Assembly (NCBI RefSeq): GCF_030034735.1
Contig: NZ_CP125370.1
Location: forward strand, 3,286,001-3,350,000
From: Paenibacillus sp. RC334
Lineage (GTDB): Bacteria; Bacillota; Bacilli; Paenibacillales; Paenibacillaceae
Direction: 5' to 3'
DNA length: 64,000 nucleotides
This document shows, one piece after another, positions 37,964-47,476 of this stretch. Within the stretch, counting starts at the first letter, position 1, and each line of letters begins with the position of its first letter. The notes beneath the pieces were generated by a model, which made no database searches, was not told the DNA's origin, and worked only from the letters and a program-made list of their open reading frames with translations. The translations under genes and the position numbers were made by a program.

Positions 37964-38238
37964 AAAGCCAAAGATGCACTCCCCTGCAAGGTCATCTTCT
38001 TCTCGTCCAGCCGGGCTTGAATTCGGTATTGAGTAAGCGCCTGAGCTTCAGCATCCCCTGTGGCTTGTGAAATGGCAGATACAGGAGATGGTTTAGCGGT
38101 AGCGCTACCCGTACTCATGATTGGGCATGTTGTCAGAACCAGAGCGAGTTTGCTGACTGCTGTTTTTCTGATTAGATTTGATGTTAATGAACTTGAATGG
38201 TTGATATAAATCTCTCCCTCGAATGGATTGTGAAGCAC
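37960..38238 (-). pseudogene. N-terminal fragment of a secreted protein, possibly an M1-type peptidase
   Basis: A signal-peptide-like stretch (RKTAVSKLALVLTTCPIMSTG) is followed by QYRIQARLDEKKMTLQGSAS, which resembles the first beta strands of M1-family metallopeptidases. The frame then ends at the permease remnant. I am unsure of the family; the truncation is clear from the abrupt junction. Bases 38240-38400 contain nothing that I recognise. Confidence 0.4.
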
Positions 38239-38399
38239 AGATGCAAGTATAGAAGGCCAACTTTACCCTGTATTAATACGTATCTTAAATTTCGTTTAAA
38301 AAAAGTGGCTGTTTGTATTAAACAGGCATCATAAGTGAAAAGTGACTACCTTCCTCACCTAAGGATTGGACGAATATCCGATGTTTTAAATAGCTCAAA

Positions 38400-38428
38400 A
38401 CAAAAAAACCGCCATTGCGGCGGTTCTA
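38400..38428 (-). terminator. Terminator after the MFS transporter gene
   Basis: Minus strand GAACCGCC-gcaat-GGCGGTTT followed by TTTTTG. Confidence 0.87.
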
Positions 38429-38458
38429 ATTCGACGTTGAATCCTGATTATGTCCGAA

Positions 38459-39844
38459 CTATAACGCTTGCGTGCCCGAGGATCGCTGGGGACGTAAGTT
38501 CATGATGATCAAAGATGTGGAAAATAAAGTAAGGATGACCCCTAGCAAGTGGATTCCCATTACACTGAACGTATCTCCCATGATGATTCCGATTAACAAT
38601 GACGACAAAATGGTACCGAGGTATCGCGAAGTATTAAAAATACCCGAGGAGACACCAATCATTTCTTTTGGTGTGCTCTTGAACAGGGCAGCCTGCATGC
38701 CGACGCTATTCAATCCGTTACTTATACCAAATACAGCCAAGGCGAGGATTACACTGAACATCGGCGAAGCTTCATTCAAGGTGATGATTAATACGGACCC
38801 GAATGTCATTAACACTGCAGAAAGGATTAAAGCCAGCCGCGTTCCAGATTTGTCGATCCAGCGTCCTGCGAGAGGAGAACTGATAAGTGAACATAAACCG
38901 AGGGTTAGCATAATTATTCCTGTATGAATTTCGTTAAGATGACGTACTTGCTGCAAATAAGACGGTATTCCAAAAAACAGAGCGTAAAAAAGAGTGTTAA
39001 CCAGCATAAATTGTACATTCACCCAGGTCATTTCGGGATATGTAGCAAATGCCCGCAGAGGAATAAAGGGGGATGGTGTTTTCAATTCATGTCGTATAAA
39101 AGTTGCTAATGCAATCAAACCGATCCCCCCTACCATAAGGTGCCATGTTGAAAGATGTCCGGTTGATTTGACTGAAAGCAAGCTAATTAGCAGAGTCACC
39201 AAAGCGACTGTGAACAAGAGTATGCCCGGCGCATCAATCAGCAGGAGCCATTTCCTGATGGACATGTCACCAGAGGTGGATTTGAATGACTCCTCTTTGG
39301 GAATGGTTTTCCAGGCGAAGATAAAGCTTGCGATTACAAATGGAATATTAACAAGGAATATGCTGGGCCAGTCCCACCAATGAATCATTACACCACCAAT
39401 AAAAGGGCCTACCGCTGCTGCTCCGGATAGGAACATCGCAAGGACAGACAAGGCGGCTGCCTGTTTCTCAGTAACATGGATTCTTACAATCGCCATTCCG
39501 ACGGCTACCATCATGCTTGTGCCGACAGATTGAACGATCCGGAATACGATGAGCCAAGAAAAGCCAGGAGATAACGGAGCTAACATGGAGGAAACGAAGA
39601 CAACAACCAGACCGATAAGGAATATCTTTCTGCGGCCGAACAGATCACTGCACTTGCCCATGACCGGTTGAGCTACAGCACTCGCAATGTAAAAGGAAAA
39701 AATAATCCACGAAACGGTCGTAACATCAAGTTGATACACATGTTGCAGTCTTGCAATGGCTATAGATATCATGGAGGAATTTAACGGATTCAGCATGATT
39801 CCCAAGCCGACAGATATCATTAACCATATATTTCGAGCGTTCAT
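38459..39844 (-). CDS. MFS drug-efflux transporter (DHA2/EmrB-like)
   Basis: Integral membrane protein of 461 residues from ATG 39844, behind AAGGGGG. About 13-14 hydrophobic segments and the motif GKCSDLFGRRKIFLIG (MFS motif A, loop 2-3) are visible; the motif C-like stretch GAAAVGPFIGG follows. It is probably a proton-driven exporter of small molecules. It is transcribed divergently from a LysR regulator, which probably controls it. The substrate is not predictable. Confidence 0.88.
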   Translation of the reverse strand: MNARNIWLMISVGLGIMLNPLNSSMISIAIARLQHVYQLDVTTVSWIIFSFYIASAVAQPVMGKCSDLFGRRKIFLIGLVVVFVSSMLAPLSPGFSWLIVFRIVQSVGTSMMVAVGMAIVRIHVTEKQAAALSVLAMFLSGAAAVGPFIGGVMIHWWDWPSIFLVNIPFVIASFIFAWKTIPKEESFKSTSGDMSIRKWLLLIDAPGILLFTVALVTLLISLLSVKSTGHLSTWHLMVGGIGLIALATFIRHELKTPSPFIPLRAFATYPEMTWVNVQFMLVNTLFYALFFGIPSYLQQVRHLNEIHTGIIMLTLGLCSLISSPLAGRWIDKSGTRLALILSAVLMTFGSVLIITLNEASPMFSVILALAVFGISNGLNSVGMQAALFKSTPKEMIGVSSGIFNTSRYLGTILSSLLIGIIMGDTFSVMGIHLLGVILTLFSTSLIIMNLRPQRSSGTQAL

Positions 39845-39879
39845 TTTGTATATACCCCCTTCTTCTCTGATCATCTTAA

Positions 39880-39901
39880 TGGAATCCTGTTATTTATTCC
39901 A
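39880..39901. promoter_or_regulatory. Candidate LysR operator
   Basis: Perfect inverted repeat TGGAAT-N10-ATTCCA in the 111-base gap between the divergent MFS and LysR genes. The half-site spacing fits the T-N11-A pattern of LysR sites. Confidence 0.55.
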
Positions 39902-39955
39902 ACGCATTTTATGTTATGATTTGATGAACTAAAAGGAATAAGAGAGTGGTGCGAA

Positions 39956-40846
39956 ATGGAGCTTCTTCAGCTACGCTATTTTCTGACGTTAGCCCGGTGT
40001 GAACATGTTACGGAAGCTGCGGGTAAGTTGCATGTCACTCAATCCTCACTGAGCAAAACGATACAGCGATTGGAGGATGACTTGGGTTCACCGTTATTTG
40101 ATCGATTGGGCAGAAAGCTGCGGCTAAACGAATTCGGAAGAACATTCCTTCGCCGGACCGAAAAAGCCCTATTCGAATTGGAACAGGGAAAGCAGGAAAT
40201 TGCTGACCTCTCCAACCCGGATCACGGTACACTCCAATTGGCGGTCACCACAGCAAGCACATTGCCAGGTATCTTGCGGGAATTCCGGAAAAATAAGCCG
40301 AACACCCAGTTTCATGTACAAATGGTAAATTTGGAAGACATGTCTACACTTCTTCATCGAGGGGAGATCGATTTTTGCCTGTCCTCTCCTCCGATCCAAG
40401 GTGATGATATCGACTGTCAGATCCTATTCGAGGACCCCATCGTAGTAGCGGTGCCTCTTGGTCATCGATATGCGGATCGAAGCAGCATCACATTAGCAGA
40501 GCTTAAGGATGAGTGGTTTGTGGGTGTGAAAAAAGGATACGGCATTCGTGATCTGGTGGACTCCAAATGCCAATCAGTCGGGTTTGTACCGAAGTATGTA
40601 TATGAAGGAGATGAGCCTGCAAGATTAATCGCACTAGTGGAAGCGGAGATTGGGCTTGCCTTTATACCAAGTACAGCAAGAAACCCACAGCAACGCATTG
40701 CATATCTTCCGATAGAAGATCAGAGACTTGTGCGGGAGATTGCTTTATTGTCGCAAAAAAACAGATATATCTCGAAAGCAGCTATCGCGTTTCGCAGCGT
40801 TGTTATAGACTATTTCGGTGCAATGTCCAAACCAATTGATGAATGA
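39956..40846 (+). CDS. LysR-family transcriptional regulator
   Basis: 296 residues. The N-terminal winged helix-turn-helix has LRYFLTLARCEHVTEAAGKL and HVTQSSLSKTIQRLEDDLG, and the substrate-binding domain covers about residues 90-290. It is divergent from the MFS exporter and probably regulates it in response to an exported compound. No ribosome binding site stronger than AAGAGAG is seen before the ATG. Confidence 0.93.
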   Translation: MELLQLRYFLTLARCEHVTEAAGKLHVTQSSLSKTIQRLEDDLGSPLFDRLGRKLRLNEFGRTFLRRTEKALFELEQGKQEIADLSNPDHGTLQLAVTTASTLPGILREFRKNKPNTQFHVQMVNLEDMSTLLHRGEIDFCLSSPPIQGDDIDCQILFEDPIVVAVPLGHRYADRSSITLAELKDEWFVGVKKGYGIRDLVDSKCQSVGFVPKYVYEGDEPARLIALVEAEIGLAFIPSTARNPQQRIAYLPIEDQRLVREIALLSQKNRYISKAAIAFRSVVIDYFGAMSKPIDE

Positions 40847-40856
40847 CCATCCCGAA

Positions 40857-40898
40857 GACCCCGCTCTCCATTGTATGTGAGAGCGGGGTCTTTTCTTT
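40857..40898 (+). terminator. Terminator after the LysR gene
   Basis: GACCCCGCTCTC pairs with GAGAGCGGGGTC, followed by TTTTCTTTT. Confidence 0.9.
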
Positions 40899-40915
40899 TA
40901 GGGTATCCGCTATGC

Positions 40916-41287
40916 CTATTTCCGCCAAAAAGTTGAACAGTTTGCCTTCTCCGTAATATTGAATTCAATCATTCTTTCCAGTAATGAGAAATCAACCGGC
41001 CCATCCCACCGGATACGCACCAACTCCTTGGTGTGATCATAACCGGCCTTCGCAATTTCATTGGAAAAATGATTAATCCCAGCCTTTTCAGGCGCCACAG
41101 CCAAATGATGTTTGGATACACTAAATCCAATAATAAATGTGCCATGATCGGTAAACATGGGCTGATTCCACGCTATTTTTGGTACTAAATGTGGGTACTT
41201 CTTTGTAATCCACTCTAGAATTTCTTCCGTTCGATCCCGATGTCCCAGGTTATCAATTCGTGCTAGATATTCTGCAAAAACGTCCAT
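40916..41287 (-). CDS. DUF1801 / iron-chaperone-like protein (YdhG type)
   Basis: Small soluble protein of 123 residues from ATG 41287, behind TAGGAGA. The core stretch KIAWNQPMFTDHGTFIIGFS and the later ELVRIRWDGPVDFSLLERMI match the YdhG/DUF1801 fold, sometimes labelled iron chaperone. Its function in Firmicutes is not well established. It lies between convergent or unrelated genes and appears to be a single-gene unit. Confidence 0.8.
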   Translation of the reverse strand: MDVFAEYLARIDNLGHRDRTEEILEWITKKYPHLVPKIAWNQPMFTDHGTFIIGFSVSKHHLAVAPEKAGINHFSNEIAKAGYDHTKELVRIRWDGPVDFSLLERMIEFNITEKANCSTFWRK

Positions 41288-41451
41288 GTGATCTTCTCCT
41301 AACCCAGATTTAATTCGCATACTTAATCTTGAAAAACCCTCTGGTCCAGATTTACCAAAGGGTTGAAATAATATACTGGTTATGACTCAATATAAGCAGC
41401 AGAAGTAACGATATTGATTTTCTTCGTTGTTGCACTCCAAAACAAAACTAA

Positions 41452-42007
41452 ACCGTCATTGGTTTCGAAAGAACTCAAGATGAGATTGATTGGGCAGCTT
41501 TAGAGCATAATTTTCAAAGCAATATGATTAAATTTTTTTATACTATCCCACGTTTCCATAATCCGTTAGGAACTCCGTACACGGCAAAAGATAAGCAACG
41601 ACTGGCAGAACTCGCCAAAGCCTATGACGTTTACATCGTTGAAGACAATTATCTAGCAGATCTGGAAACAAACAGTAAAGCTGATCCAATACACGCGTAT
41701 CATGGGGCCAGTCATGTCATTTATCTCAGAAGTTTCTCCAAAGTGCTGTTGCCTGGATTAAGGATTTCTGCTGCCGTTGTCCCCAATTCACTAATTCCAT
41801 TAATGCAATGGCACAAACATACAGCGGGTTTAAGCACCTCAGTGCTATCCCAAGGTCTGCTTGAGAATTATATGAGTCGGGTATGTACGATCATTATGCA
41901 AAGCAGATGAAATCCTTGTACCATGAGCGCATTAAACATCTAAAGGAAGTTTCACAGCAATTACTACCCAAAAATGAAAGAACGTCTATCGTCTACTTGA
42001 AAGCGAC
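41452..42007 (+). pseudogene. Remnant of a MocR-type GntR/aminotransferase regulator
   Basis: Reads VIGFERTQDEIDWAALEHNF and then YTIPRFHNPLGTPYTAKDKQ, with the PLP-lysine region YLRSFSKVLLPGLR. After LLENYMS the frame is lost by one base; the other frame continues SGMYDHYAKQMKSLYHERI and KHLKEVSQQLLPK to about 42000. The N-terminal DNA-binding domain, the first half of the aminotransferase fold and the C-terminus are missing. It runs straight into the 3' end of the pectate-lyase-fold gene on the other strand, which suggests a past rearrangement. Confidence 0.8.
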
Positions 42008-43666
42008 TTACATTCGGCTGATCGTGAGATACGTAAGTCCTCCACCCGGTAAAATATCCGTTTTATTTTGGCTGAACACCCGTATATCAATGAAAGAATC
42101 GGCCTCCAGCTTCAGTTCAATCGTTCCACTCAAAGCACTGTAGTTCGGCCCGCCAATCACCCGATCATCAAGATAAGCATACGCCGAGCTGCCGGCAACC
42201 TGTTCATCATTCACATGGAGCGCCAGCCGTGTACGATTGCCATCCACTTGAGGATCTGTCGAAATATAGGCTTGTATTCTGTACTTCCCGGCTTGTTTGG
42301 CCCGCCAACGGCTGCCCGTTGCCTCAAACTCGGTCAGTTCATCATAGCTGATCTGGTTGAAGTTTACCTTCTGCCAACTGCCTGCGAGGATATTTTGTCT
42401 TGCTCCCAGATAGGCTTTGACAAAGGTTTTATCCAAATGCTCGATTCCGTTGTTCGAATATTTCTCTACTAGCAGCAAAGCCTGCCCTGTCCCGTTGTTT
42501 TTATAATAACGGTTATCCACGTAATTGAAATCCAAATGCGAACGAAGCGTCGCCTGCTGAGTGGATGAGCTGCCGGAGAAGGAAACCAGATTCCTCAAAT
42601 TGCGTGGATATCCACCCACCTCATCCACTAAAATTTTTTTACCAATGACCACATCTACAAAATAGTCACATACTGACCAGTAGTTGTCGTCGTTTTTGTC
42701 CCTGAATTTGTCCGCGATAGCTAAAATGGAGTCGCGAAGAGCGACATTCTTCGTCTCCTTCGTGGCACCAATTTGAATAAAAGACGGAACCGTCACTCTA
42801 TGTTCTAAGCTTAGCCCCTCAAACCAGCAGCCTATAAATTCGGCATTCATAAAATCATCAATTCGAATGGGTATATCACTTGAGCTTCCGTCCTTAATGT
42901 GCTGGCTGGCCAAAAATCTGGCGCCATTGGAGCTATTCAGATCGAGCGCCGTATCATTCCCCAGTGTAAAAAGCGCAAGGCTGGTAAACTGTGAACTTCT
43001 GTTCTGCAAGTGAATACCCGTTTTATTGTAATTAATCTCCGTACAATTAAATAAATCCACATCGCTTTCGTAGCCCCAAAAAGCCGTCTCAAAATGCTCA
43101 ATCAACACATTATCCAGCGTAACTCCGCCGCCCTTCCAATCTTGAATGCCTAAAGTACCTTTTCCATAATATCCGCGCTTTACTTCCTGAGAAAAAGGAT
43201 TATTTAATGCTGCTCGATCCGTCCCTTCGTACCGGATGGCCAGGTCATGAAACTGCACATTTTGAAAGCCGCTAAACGATGGAAGACTCTCGTCTCCAAT
43301 TTGAAAACAAGGACCCGTACCATAGTATTCAATCGACGTAACCCCCTTACCCTGTCGGTATCTGCCCTTATGAATGCCAAAAATGCGTACGCCCTGTTTG
43401 CGAATCTGAAGGGTGGAGGTTATTTTGTATCGTCCACTTGGGATATGAAGTATGGAATAGTCGGGAGTCTTATTGATCAGTTCCTGCAAAGCTGCCGTAT
43501 CGTCCTGGACACCGTCACCTACTGCTCCAAACCAGCTAGCATTTACACTACGTTGGATGAATTCCTTTTCAATGCTTTTAAAGTTTTCATTTAATTGCTG
43601 CGGCGTTAGCTCTGTGCCCGTACCACTCAAATTCAACTTCAAACGATCTGTGAAACGATCCGTCAC
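42008..43666 (-). CDS. Pectate-lyase-superfamily (right-handed beta-helix) protein
   Basis: About 552 residues. The Pectate_lyase_3 signature ASWFGAVGDGVQDDTAALQ begins near residue 44, followed by a long beta-helix region (HIPSGRYKITSTL and repeated short Asn/Gly-rich strands). The last 120 residues look like a C1q/TNF-type jelly roll (GKYRIQAYISTDPQVDGN). No signal peptide is seen. The start at GTG 43666 follows GGGGGTG; ATG 43732 would add 22 residues but has no site. Such proteins occur as phage tail spikes, epimerases or polysaccharide lyases, and the activity here is unknown. The neighbouring ligase-like gene hints at a surface polysaccharide link. Confidence 0.75.
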   Translation of the reverse strand: MTDRFTDRLKLNLSGTGTELTPQQLNENFKSIEKEFIQRSVNASWFGAVGDGVQDDTAALQELINKTPDYSILHIPSGRYKITSTLQIRKQGVRIFGIHKGRYRQGKGVTSIEYYGTGPCFQIGDESLPSFSGFQNVQFHDLAIRYEGTDRAALNNPFSQEVKRGYYGKGTLGIQDWKGGGVTLDNVLIEHFETAFWGYESDVDLFNCTEINYNKTGIHLQNRSSQFTSLALFTLGNDTALDLNSSNGARFLASQHIKDGSSSDIPIRIDDFMNAEFIGCWFEGLSLEHRVTVPSFIQIGATKETKNVALRDSILAIADKFRDKNDDNYWSVCDYFVDVVIGKKILVDEVGGYPRNLRNLVSFSGSSSTQQATLRSHLDFNYVDNRYYKNNGTGQALLLVEKYSNNGIEHLDKTFVKAYLGARQNILAGSWQKVNFNQISYDELTEFEATGSRWRAKQAGKYRIQAYISTDPQVDGNRTRLALHVNDEQVAGSSAYAYLDDRVIGGPNYSALSGTIELKLEADSFIDIRVFSQNKTDILPGGGLTYLTISRM

Positions 43667-43869
43667 CCGAACACCCCCATTTATAAAAACTTTGAAAATA
43701 TATCTTTCAGACAGAGCTGAAGGATTTTGCATTTTCTTAGCATGGACTGAGTATATGCACGGGACAGCTTGCTCTACACTTGAGAAAATGAAAATAAAAA
43801 ATTTTATTATTGCACAAAAAGATACATTTTGTATAAAATAGATACATATCGTATCCGGGTGGTGAATGT

Positions 43870-45135
43870 GTGAAGACTGTCCTTACAGTGGTCGGTTTAC
43901 TGGCTTTTTCCATTCCTTATGCCTGTCAGGGCTTGTCTCCCAGAGTGATCGCAATTTCCCTGCTTATCCTGTTGTTTAGCTATCTGATGCTGTTGCCCTC
44001 GCTAAAGCCACTGATCGCAACCTTGGCTGATAATCCGTTGCTGACCTTGCTCATGATGTACATAGCTGCCTCCTGTTTATGGGCTGAACAGGAACAGACC
44101 TCATCCATGCTGATGGTGCTTAAATTCGTTACTTTTTCCACCTTCGGACTTTATCTGGTTACCCATTATACGACGCAAGGCTGCATCCGCCTGTTGGTCA
44201 TTACGTTAAGTATTTTGAGCGTACTCAATCTACTGGCGGTAGTGCTCGTTCCCTCCTTTGCCATTCATGGGGGCGTCGAACATACAGGGCTGTGGAAAGG
44301 CATTTCCGGTCATAAAAACACACTGGGAACGCTCTCTCTGCTATGTTTTGTTTCACATGTCATTTATTTTTTCAGGGGAACACGCAAAGCTTTGCATGTT
44401 GGCTTTATTTTGCTGAATGCCTTACTGCTCATCAAATGCCAATCTACCACCTCGTTGCTGCTAACTTCTTCCCTGTTCACGTTCATCCTGTTTATATTGC
44501 TATTCAAAAGAATCCGAAGCGTTGCGCTGCGTGGTTTCTTCATTAGCAGCTCCTGCCTGCTTGTGCTTTTGGGTCTCGTGTTCGCCTTTATTTACGGGGA
44601 TGCGATTGCATTGGAATTCGGCAAGACAACAACCTTGACTGGAAGAACAGAGATCTGGCAGGGGATTGCAGGCGCCATTGACAGTCACTACTGGTTTGGT
44701 CATGGTTACGGTTCCTTCTGGGCAAACCGGCCCAGCATCTATGCCAATGGAATCCGATTTGATCTGACAAGCAGTCACAGCGGGTTTCGGGATCTGTGGA
44801 TCGATATCGGCCTCACAGGACTGTTGGCAACCATTACACTCGCCATAACCACTTTATTTAAATTCAGAATCGGTAAAACCGATATGTATACATGGCTGAC
44901 GGCAGCTGTCTTTTTCCTATTCATTGTATTAAACAATATTACGGATAGCCGCTTTCTGAATTCTCTGGCCATCTACTGGATCATATTCGTTGTTATTGTG
45001 ATTAAGGTACAGGAACGGCATAGACTGACAGTAGCAGAAAAGGCGAATACGAAAGCCATACAGCACGCCTCCATCACATTAGGAACTACCAACCGAACAG
45101 CACGCAAAAAAGAACCCCGTTTTCCTACGCCTTAA
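43870..45135 (+). CDS. O-antigen ligase/polymerase family membrane protein
   Basis: Polytopic membrane protein of 421 residues with about ten to twelve hydrophobic segments and a long periplasmic-type loop. The Wzy_C-like motif GKTTTLTGRTEIWQG and the following GHGYGSFWANRP, with HSGFRDLWIDIG, are typical of the O-antigen ligase / exopolysaccharide polymerase superfamily. The start is GTG 43870 behind GGTGGTG. Its last 10 or so codons are formed by a terminator stem. It is divergent from the beta-helix gene, and the two may serve one surface polysaccharide. Confidence 0.82.
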   Translation: MKTVLTVVGLLAFSIPYACQGLSPRVIAISLLILLFSYLMLLPSLKPLIATLADNPLLTLLMMYIAASCLWAEQEQTSSMLMVLKFVTFSTFGLYLVTHYTTQGCIRLLVITLSILSVLNLLAVVLVPSFAIHGGVEHTGLWKGISGHKNTLGTLSLLCFVSHVIYFFRGTRKALHVGFILLNALLLIKCQSTTSLLLTSSLFTFILFILLFKRIRSVALRGFFISSSCLLVLLGLVFAFIYGDAIALEFGKTTTLTGRTEIWQGIAGAIDSHYWFGHGYGSFWANRPSIYANGIRFDLTSSHSGFRDLWIDIGLTGLLATITLAITTLFKFRIGKTDMYTWLTAAVFFLFIVLNNITDSRFLNSLAIYWIIFVVIVIKVQERHRLTVAEKANTKAIQHASITLGTTNRTARKKEPRFPTP

Positions 45136-45162
45136 ATGGCGTTTGGAACGGGGTTCTTGGGA
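45104..45162. terminator. Bidirectional terminator overlapping the ligase 3' end
   Basis: AAGAACCCCGTT pairs with AACGGGGTTCTT around an inner stem (ACGCC/GGCGT). On the minus strand it is followed by TTTTTTT and ends the punA-xerD side; on the plus strand it encodes the end of the ligase gene. Confidence 0.82.
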
Positions 45163-45171
45163 TGTGACAAC

Positions 45172-45996
45172 CTACATTTGTGGAATAATCGCCAATACGA
45201 GATTCAAAAATTTCTCACGTACCTTCTCTGCTGTCTCCATTACTTCATCGTGGGACAGAGGCTGATCCAAAATGCCTGCCGCCATGTTCGTGATACAGGA
45301 GAAGCCCAGCACCTCAATGCCTGCATGACGGGCTACAATGACCTCGGACACCGTGGACATACCCACTGCATCTGCACCCAGTGTGCGCAGCATAACGATT
45401 TCAGCAGGCGTTTCATAGTTTGGACCCAGCAATCCGGCATATACGCCTTCCTGCAAGCTGAAGCCCTGCTGAGCAGCGGTTTGCTTGGCAATCTCGCGCA
45501 AGCGACGGCTGTATGCCTCTGACATGTCAGGGAAGCGAACACCCAGAGCCGCATCGTTCGGTCCAATCAGCGGATTTTGTCCGGTCAGATTGAGATGATC
45601 CGAGATAACCATCAGATCGCCCGGCTCGTAAGACGTATTGACACCGCCTGCCGCATTCGTCACCAGCAGACTTTGAATACCCAATTGCTTCATGACCCGA
45701 ACCGGGAAAGCCGTAAGCTGCGGGCCATAGCCCTCATACATATGGAAGCGGCCCTTCATCATAACTACAGCGCGACCTTCAATGGTACCTAGCAGCAATT
45801 CTCCTTCATGACCTTCTACCGTCGATACGGGAAAATGGGGGATATCCTGGTAAGGAATACTAATTCCATCCTGAATCAAATCGGCCAGAATGCCGAGACC
45901 CGAGCCCAAAATAAGGCCGATTTCCGGACGGATTCCGCTCTTGGCACGGATATAATCTGCTGCTTCCTGGATCGTAGCTTGGTTGGCTGTTGACAT
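45172..45996 (-). CDS. punA: Purine-nucleoside phosphorylase I
   Basis: Cleaves purine nucleosides with phosphate for salvage. The ATG at 45996 follows AGGAGAG. Trimeric PNP motifs are present: LILGSGLGILAD (phosphate loop), GRFHMYEGYG, VTNAAGGVNTSYEPGDLMVISDHLNLTG and LGADAVGMSTVSEVIVARH. It has 274 residues. xerD lies upstream on the same strand, as in the B. subtilis drm-punA region. Confidence 0.95.
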   Translation of the reverse strand: MSTANQATIQEAADYIRAKSGIRPEIGLILGSGLGILADLIQDGISIPYQDIPHFPVSTVEGHEGELLLGTIEGRAVVMMKGRFHMYEGYGPQLTAFPVRVMKQLGIQSLLVTNAAGGVNTSYEPGDLMVISDHLNLTGQNPLIGPNDAALGVRFPDMSEAYSRRLREIAKQTAAQQGFSLQEGVYAGLLGPNYETPAEIVMLRTLGADAVGMSTVSEVIVARHAGIEVLGFSCITNMAAGILDQPLSHDEVMETAEKVREKFLNLVLAIIPQM

Positions 45997-46106
45997 CAAT
46001 ATCTCTCCTGTCTTGTACAATCGTTAGTTATAGTTGCTGTTATCGTTATTACTGTGATCGTTACTATAATGATGACTACAATCATCACCATTAGTAAATC
46101 GTCTCG

Positions 46107-47051
46107 TCATATACGATCCTTCCTGTCGCTGGACGGACGATTGCCGCCGTGCGGGTGATGCTTTTCGTATACTTCCTTCATACTTCGCTTGGCTGTCTGC
46201 GCATAAACCTGCGTCGTGGACAGATCGGCATGGCCCAGCATCTCCTGTACGGAGCGCAAATCCGCTCCGCCCTCCAGCATATGTACCGCAAAAGAATGCC
46301 GCAGGGTATGCGGTGTAATATCCCCGCTTATGCCTGCTTCCTGACCATACTTCTTGATCATTTTCCAGAAACCCTGTCTGCTGAGACGCTGACCGGACAC
46401 ATTGAGGAACAAGGCTTCCTGTTCTATCTGAGCCTCCTCACCCTGCCCGGACCGCAGCAACAACGCACGCTGCTCGTCCATATACGCTTGTGCCCACTGC
46501 GATGCCTCACGGCTGATCGGCACGACACGCTCCTTCCCCACCTCACCGCCACAGTGAACGAAACGCAGATCGGTGCGTACATCACGCACGTTCAGGGCGA
46601 TCAGCTCGGATACACGGATGCCTGTCGCATACAGCAGTTCCAGCATCGCCTTGTCCCGTCCCCCTTGCGGGGTGGAAACATTCGGCGCTGCCAGCAGACG
46701 CTCTATCTCATCCTGCGTGAGCACAGAAGGCTTCTTTTTGTTGGCCTTCGGCAGCTCCAGCAAGACAGACGGATCATGCCCCGTAATCCCCTCCCGAATG
46801 AGAAAATGGAAAAAGGAGCGGATAGAGGCTACGCTGCGCGAAATCGTCGCTGCGGCTTTTCCCTGTTCCTTCAAACGTCCCAAATACAGCACCAGATGGG
46901 AGCGTTGAATATTGTCCGGCTGCTCAATGCCGCAGCTTTCAGCGAACTCGACAAACTGCTGCACGTCCCGCTGATACGCTTCCAATGTGCTGGGCGACAA
47001 GCCCTTTTCGTCTTCCATATATCGAACAAAAGGTTGAATATACATTTTCAT
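46107..47051 (-). CDS. xerD: Tyrosine recombinase XerD
   Basis: Site-specific recombinase that resolves chromosome dimers at dif with XerC. It has an N-terminal SAM-like core-binding domain (RYMEDEKGLSPSTLEAYQRD) and the catalytic domain with Arg in ATGIRVSEL, HTLRHSFA, LGHADLSTTQVY and the tyrosine nucleophile. It has 314 residues, slightly longer than usual because of a basic C-terminal tail. The fur-yqzK-xerD-punA order supports XerD over an integrase. Confidence 0.93.
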   Translation of the reverse strand: MKMYIQPFVRYMEDEKGLSPSTLEAYQRDVQQFVEFAESCGIEQPDNIQRSHLVLYLGRLKEQGKAAATISRSVASIRSFFHFLIREGITGHDPSVLLELPKANKKKPSVLTQDEIERLLAAPNVSTPQGGRDKAMLELLYATGIRVSELIALNVRDVRTDLRFVHCGGEVGKERVVPISREASQWAQAYMDEQRALLLRSGQGEEAQIEQEALFLNVSGQRLSRQGFWKMIKKYGQEAGISGDITPHTLRHSFAVHMLEGGADLRSVQEMLGHADLSTTQVYAQTAKRSMKEVYEKHHPHGGNRPSSDRKDRI

Positions 47052-47118
47052 GAGTTCCAGAAGTCTCCTTGTCCTGCATACAACGGTTCAGTCGGATCAG
47101 TCTCAGCGTCTACATGGA

Positions 47119-47361
47119 CTATTCTCCATACCAGTAAAAGAAACGTAAACGCTCCGACACTGCCGTCTTATGCTCGGATACGTCGGATAATTCCTGCCCG
47201 CCGAATACCTTGACTGCATGTCCTTCCGGTATCCGGTAATGATCCACAGGTGTAATCCAATCCCTGAATAACCCAAGGCTATAGTAGAACATACATGCCA
47301 AAGCCCCGAACAGTATGACCAAACGCAGCCATTTCAGTCCTCTCCGCAACGATAGTACCAT
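47119..47361 (-). CDS. DUF4227 small membrane protein
   Basis: 80 residues from ATG 47361. It has an N-terminal basic segment (MVLSLRRGLKWLRL), one membrane helix (VILFGALACMFYYSLGLF), then YRIPEGHAVKVF, which matches the DUF4227 family usually found between fur and xerD. Function is unknown. The upstream extension of the frame lacks a ribosome binding site; AAGGCGG before 47361 is weak. Confidence 0.75.
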   Translation of the reverse strand: MVLSLRRGLKWLRLVILFGALACMFYYSLGLFRDWITPVDHYRIPEGHAVKVFGGQELSDVSEHKTAVSERLRFFYWYGE

Positions 47362-47476
47362 GTGAATCAGCCGCCTTTTTTCCAGATTATAGGGCCTATT
47401 AAGGCTCTCTATGGAAGGGTATGACAAGCTGTTACTTTTTATACCGCTTAATGTCGTATAGCAGATCCTGAACCCA

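Noticed and set aside
46030..46100. Repetitive ATCGTTA/ATCATTA-like tract between punA and xerD
   Set aside because: Short, imperfect AT-rich repeats without consistent unit or spacing; not a CRISPR or tandem array.
46149..47213. Long plus-strand frame opposite xerD
   Set aside because: No recognisable domain; xerD on the other strand has all catalytic motifs.
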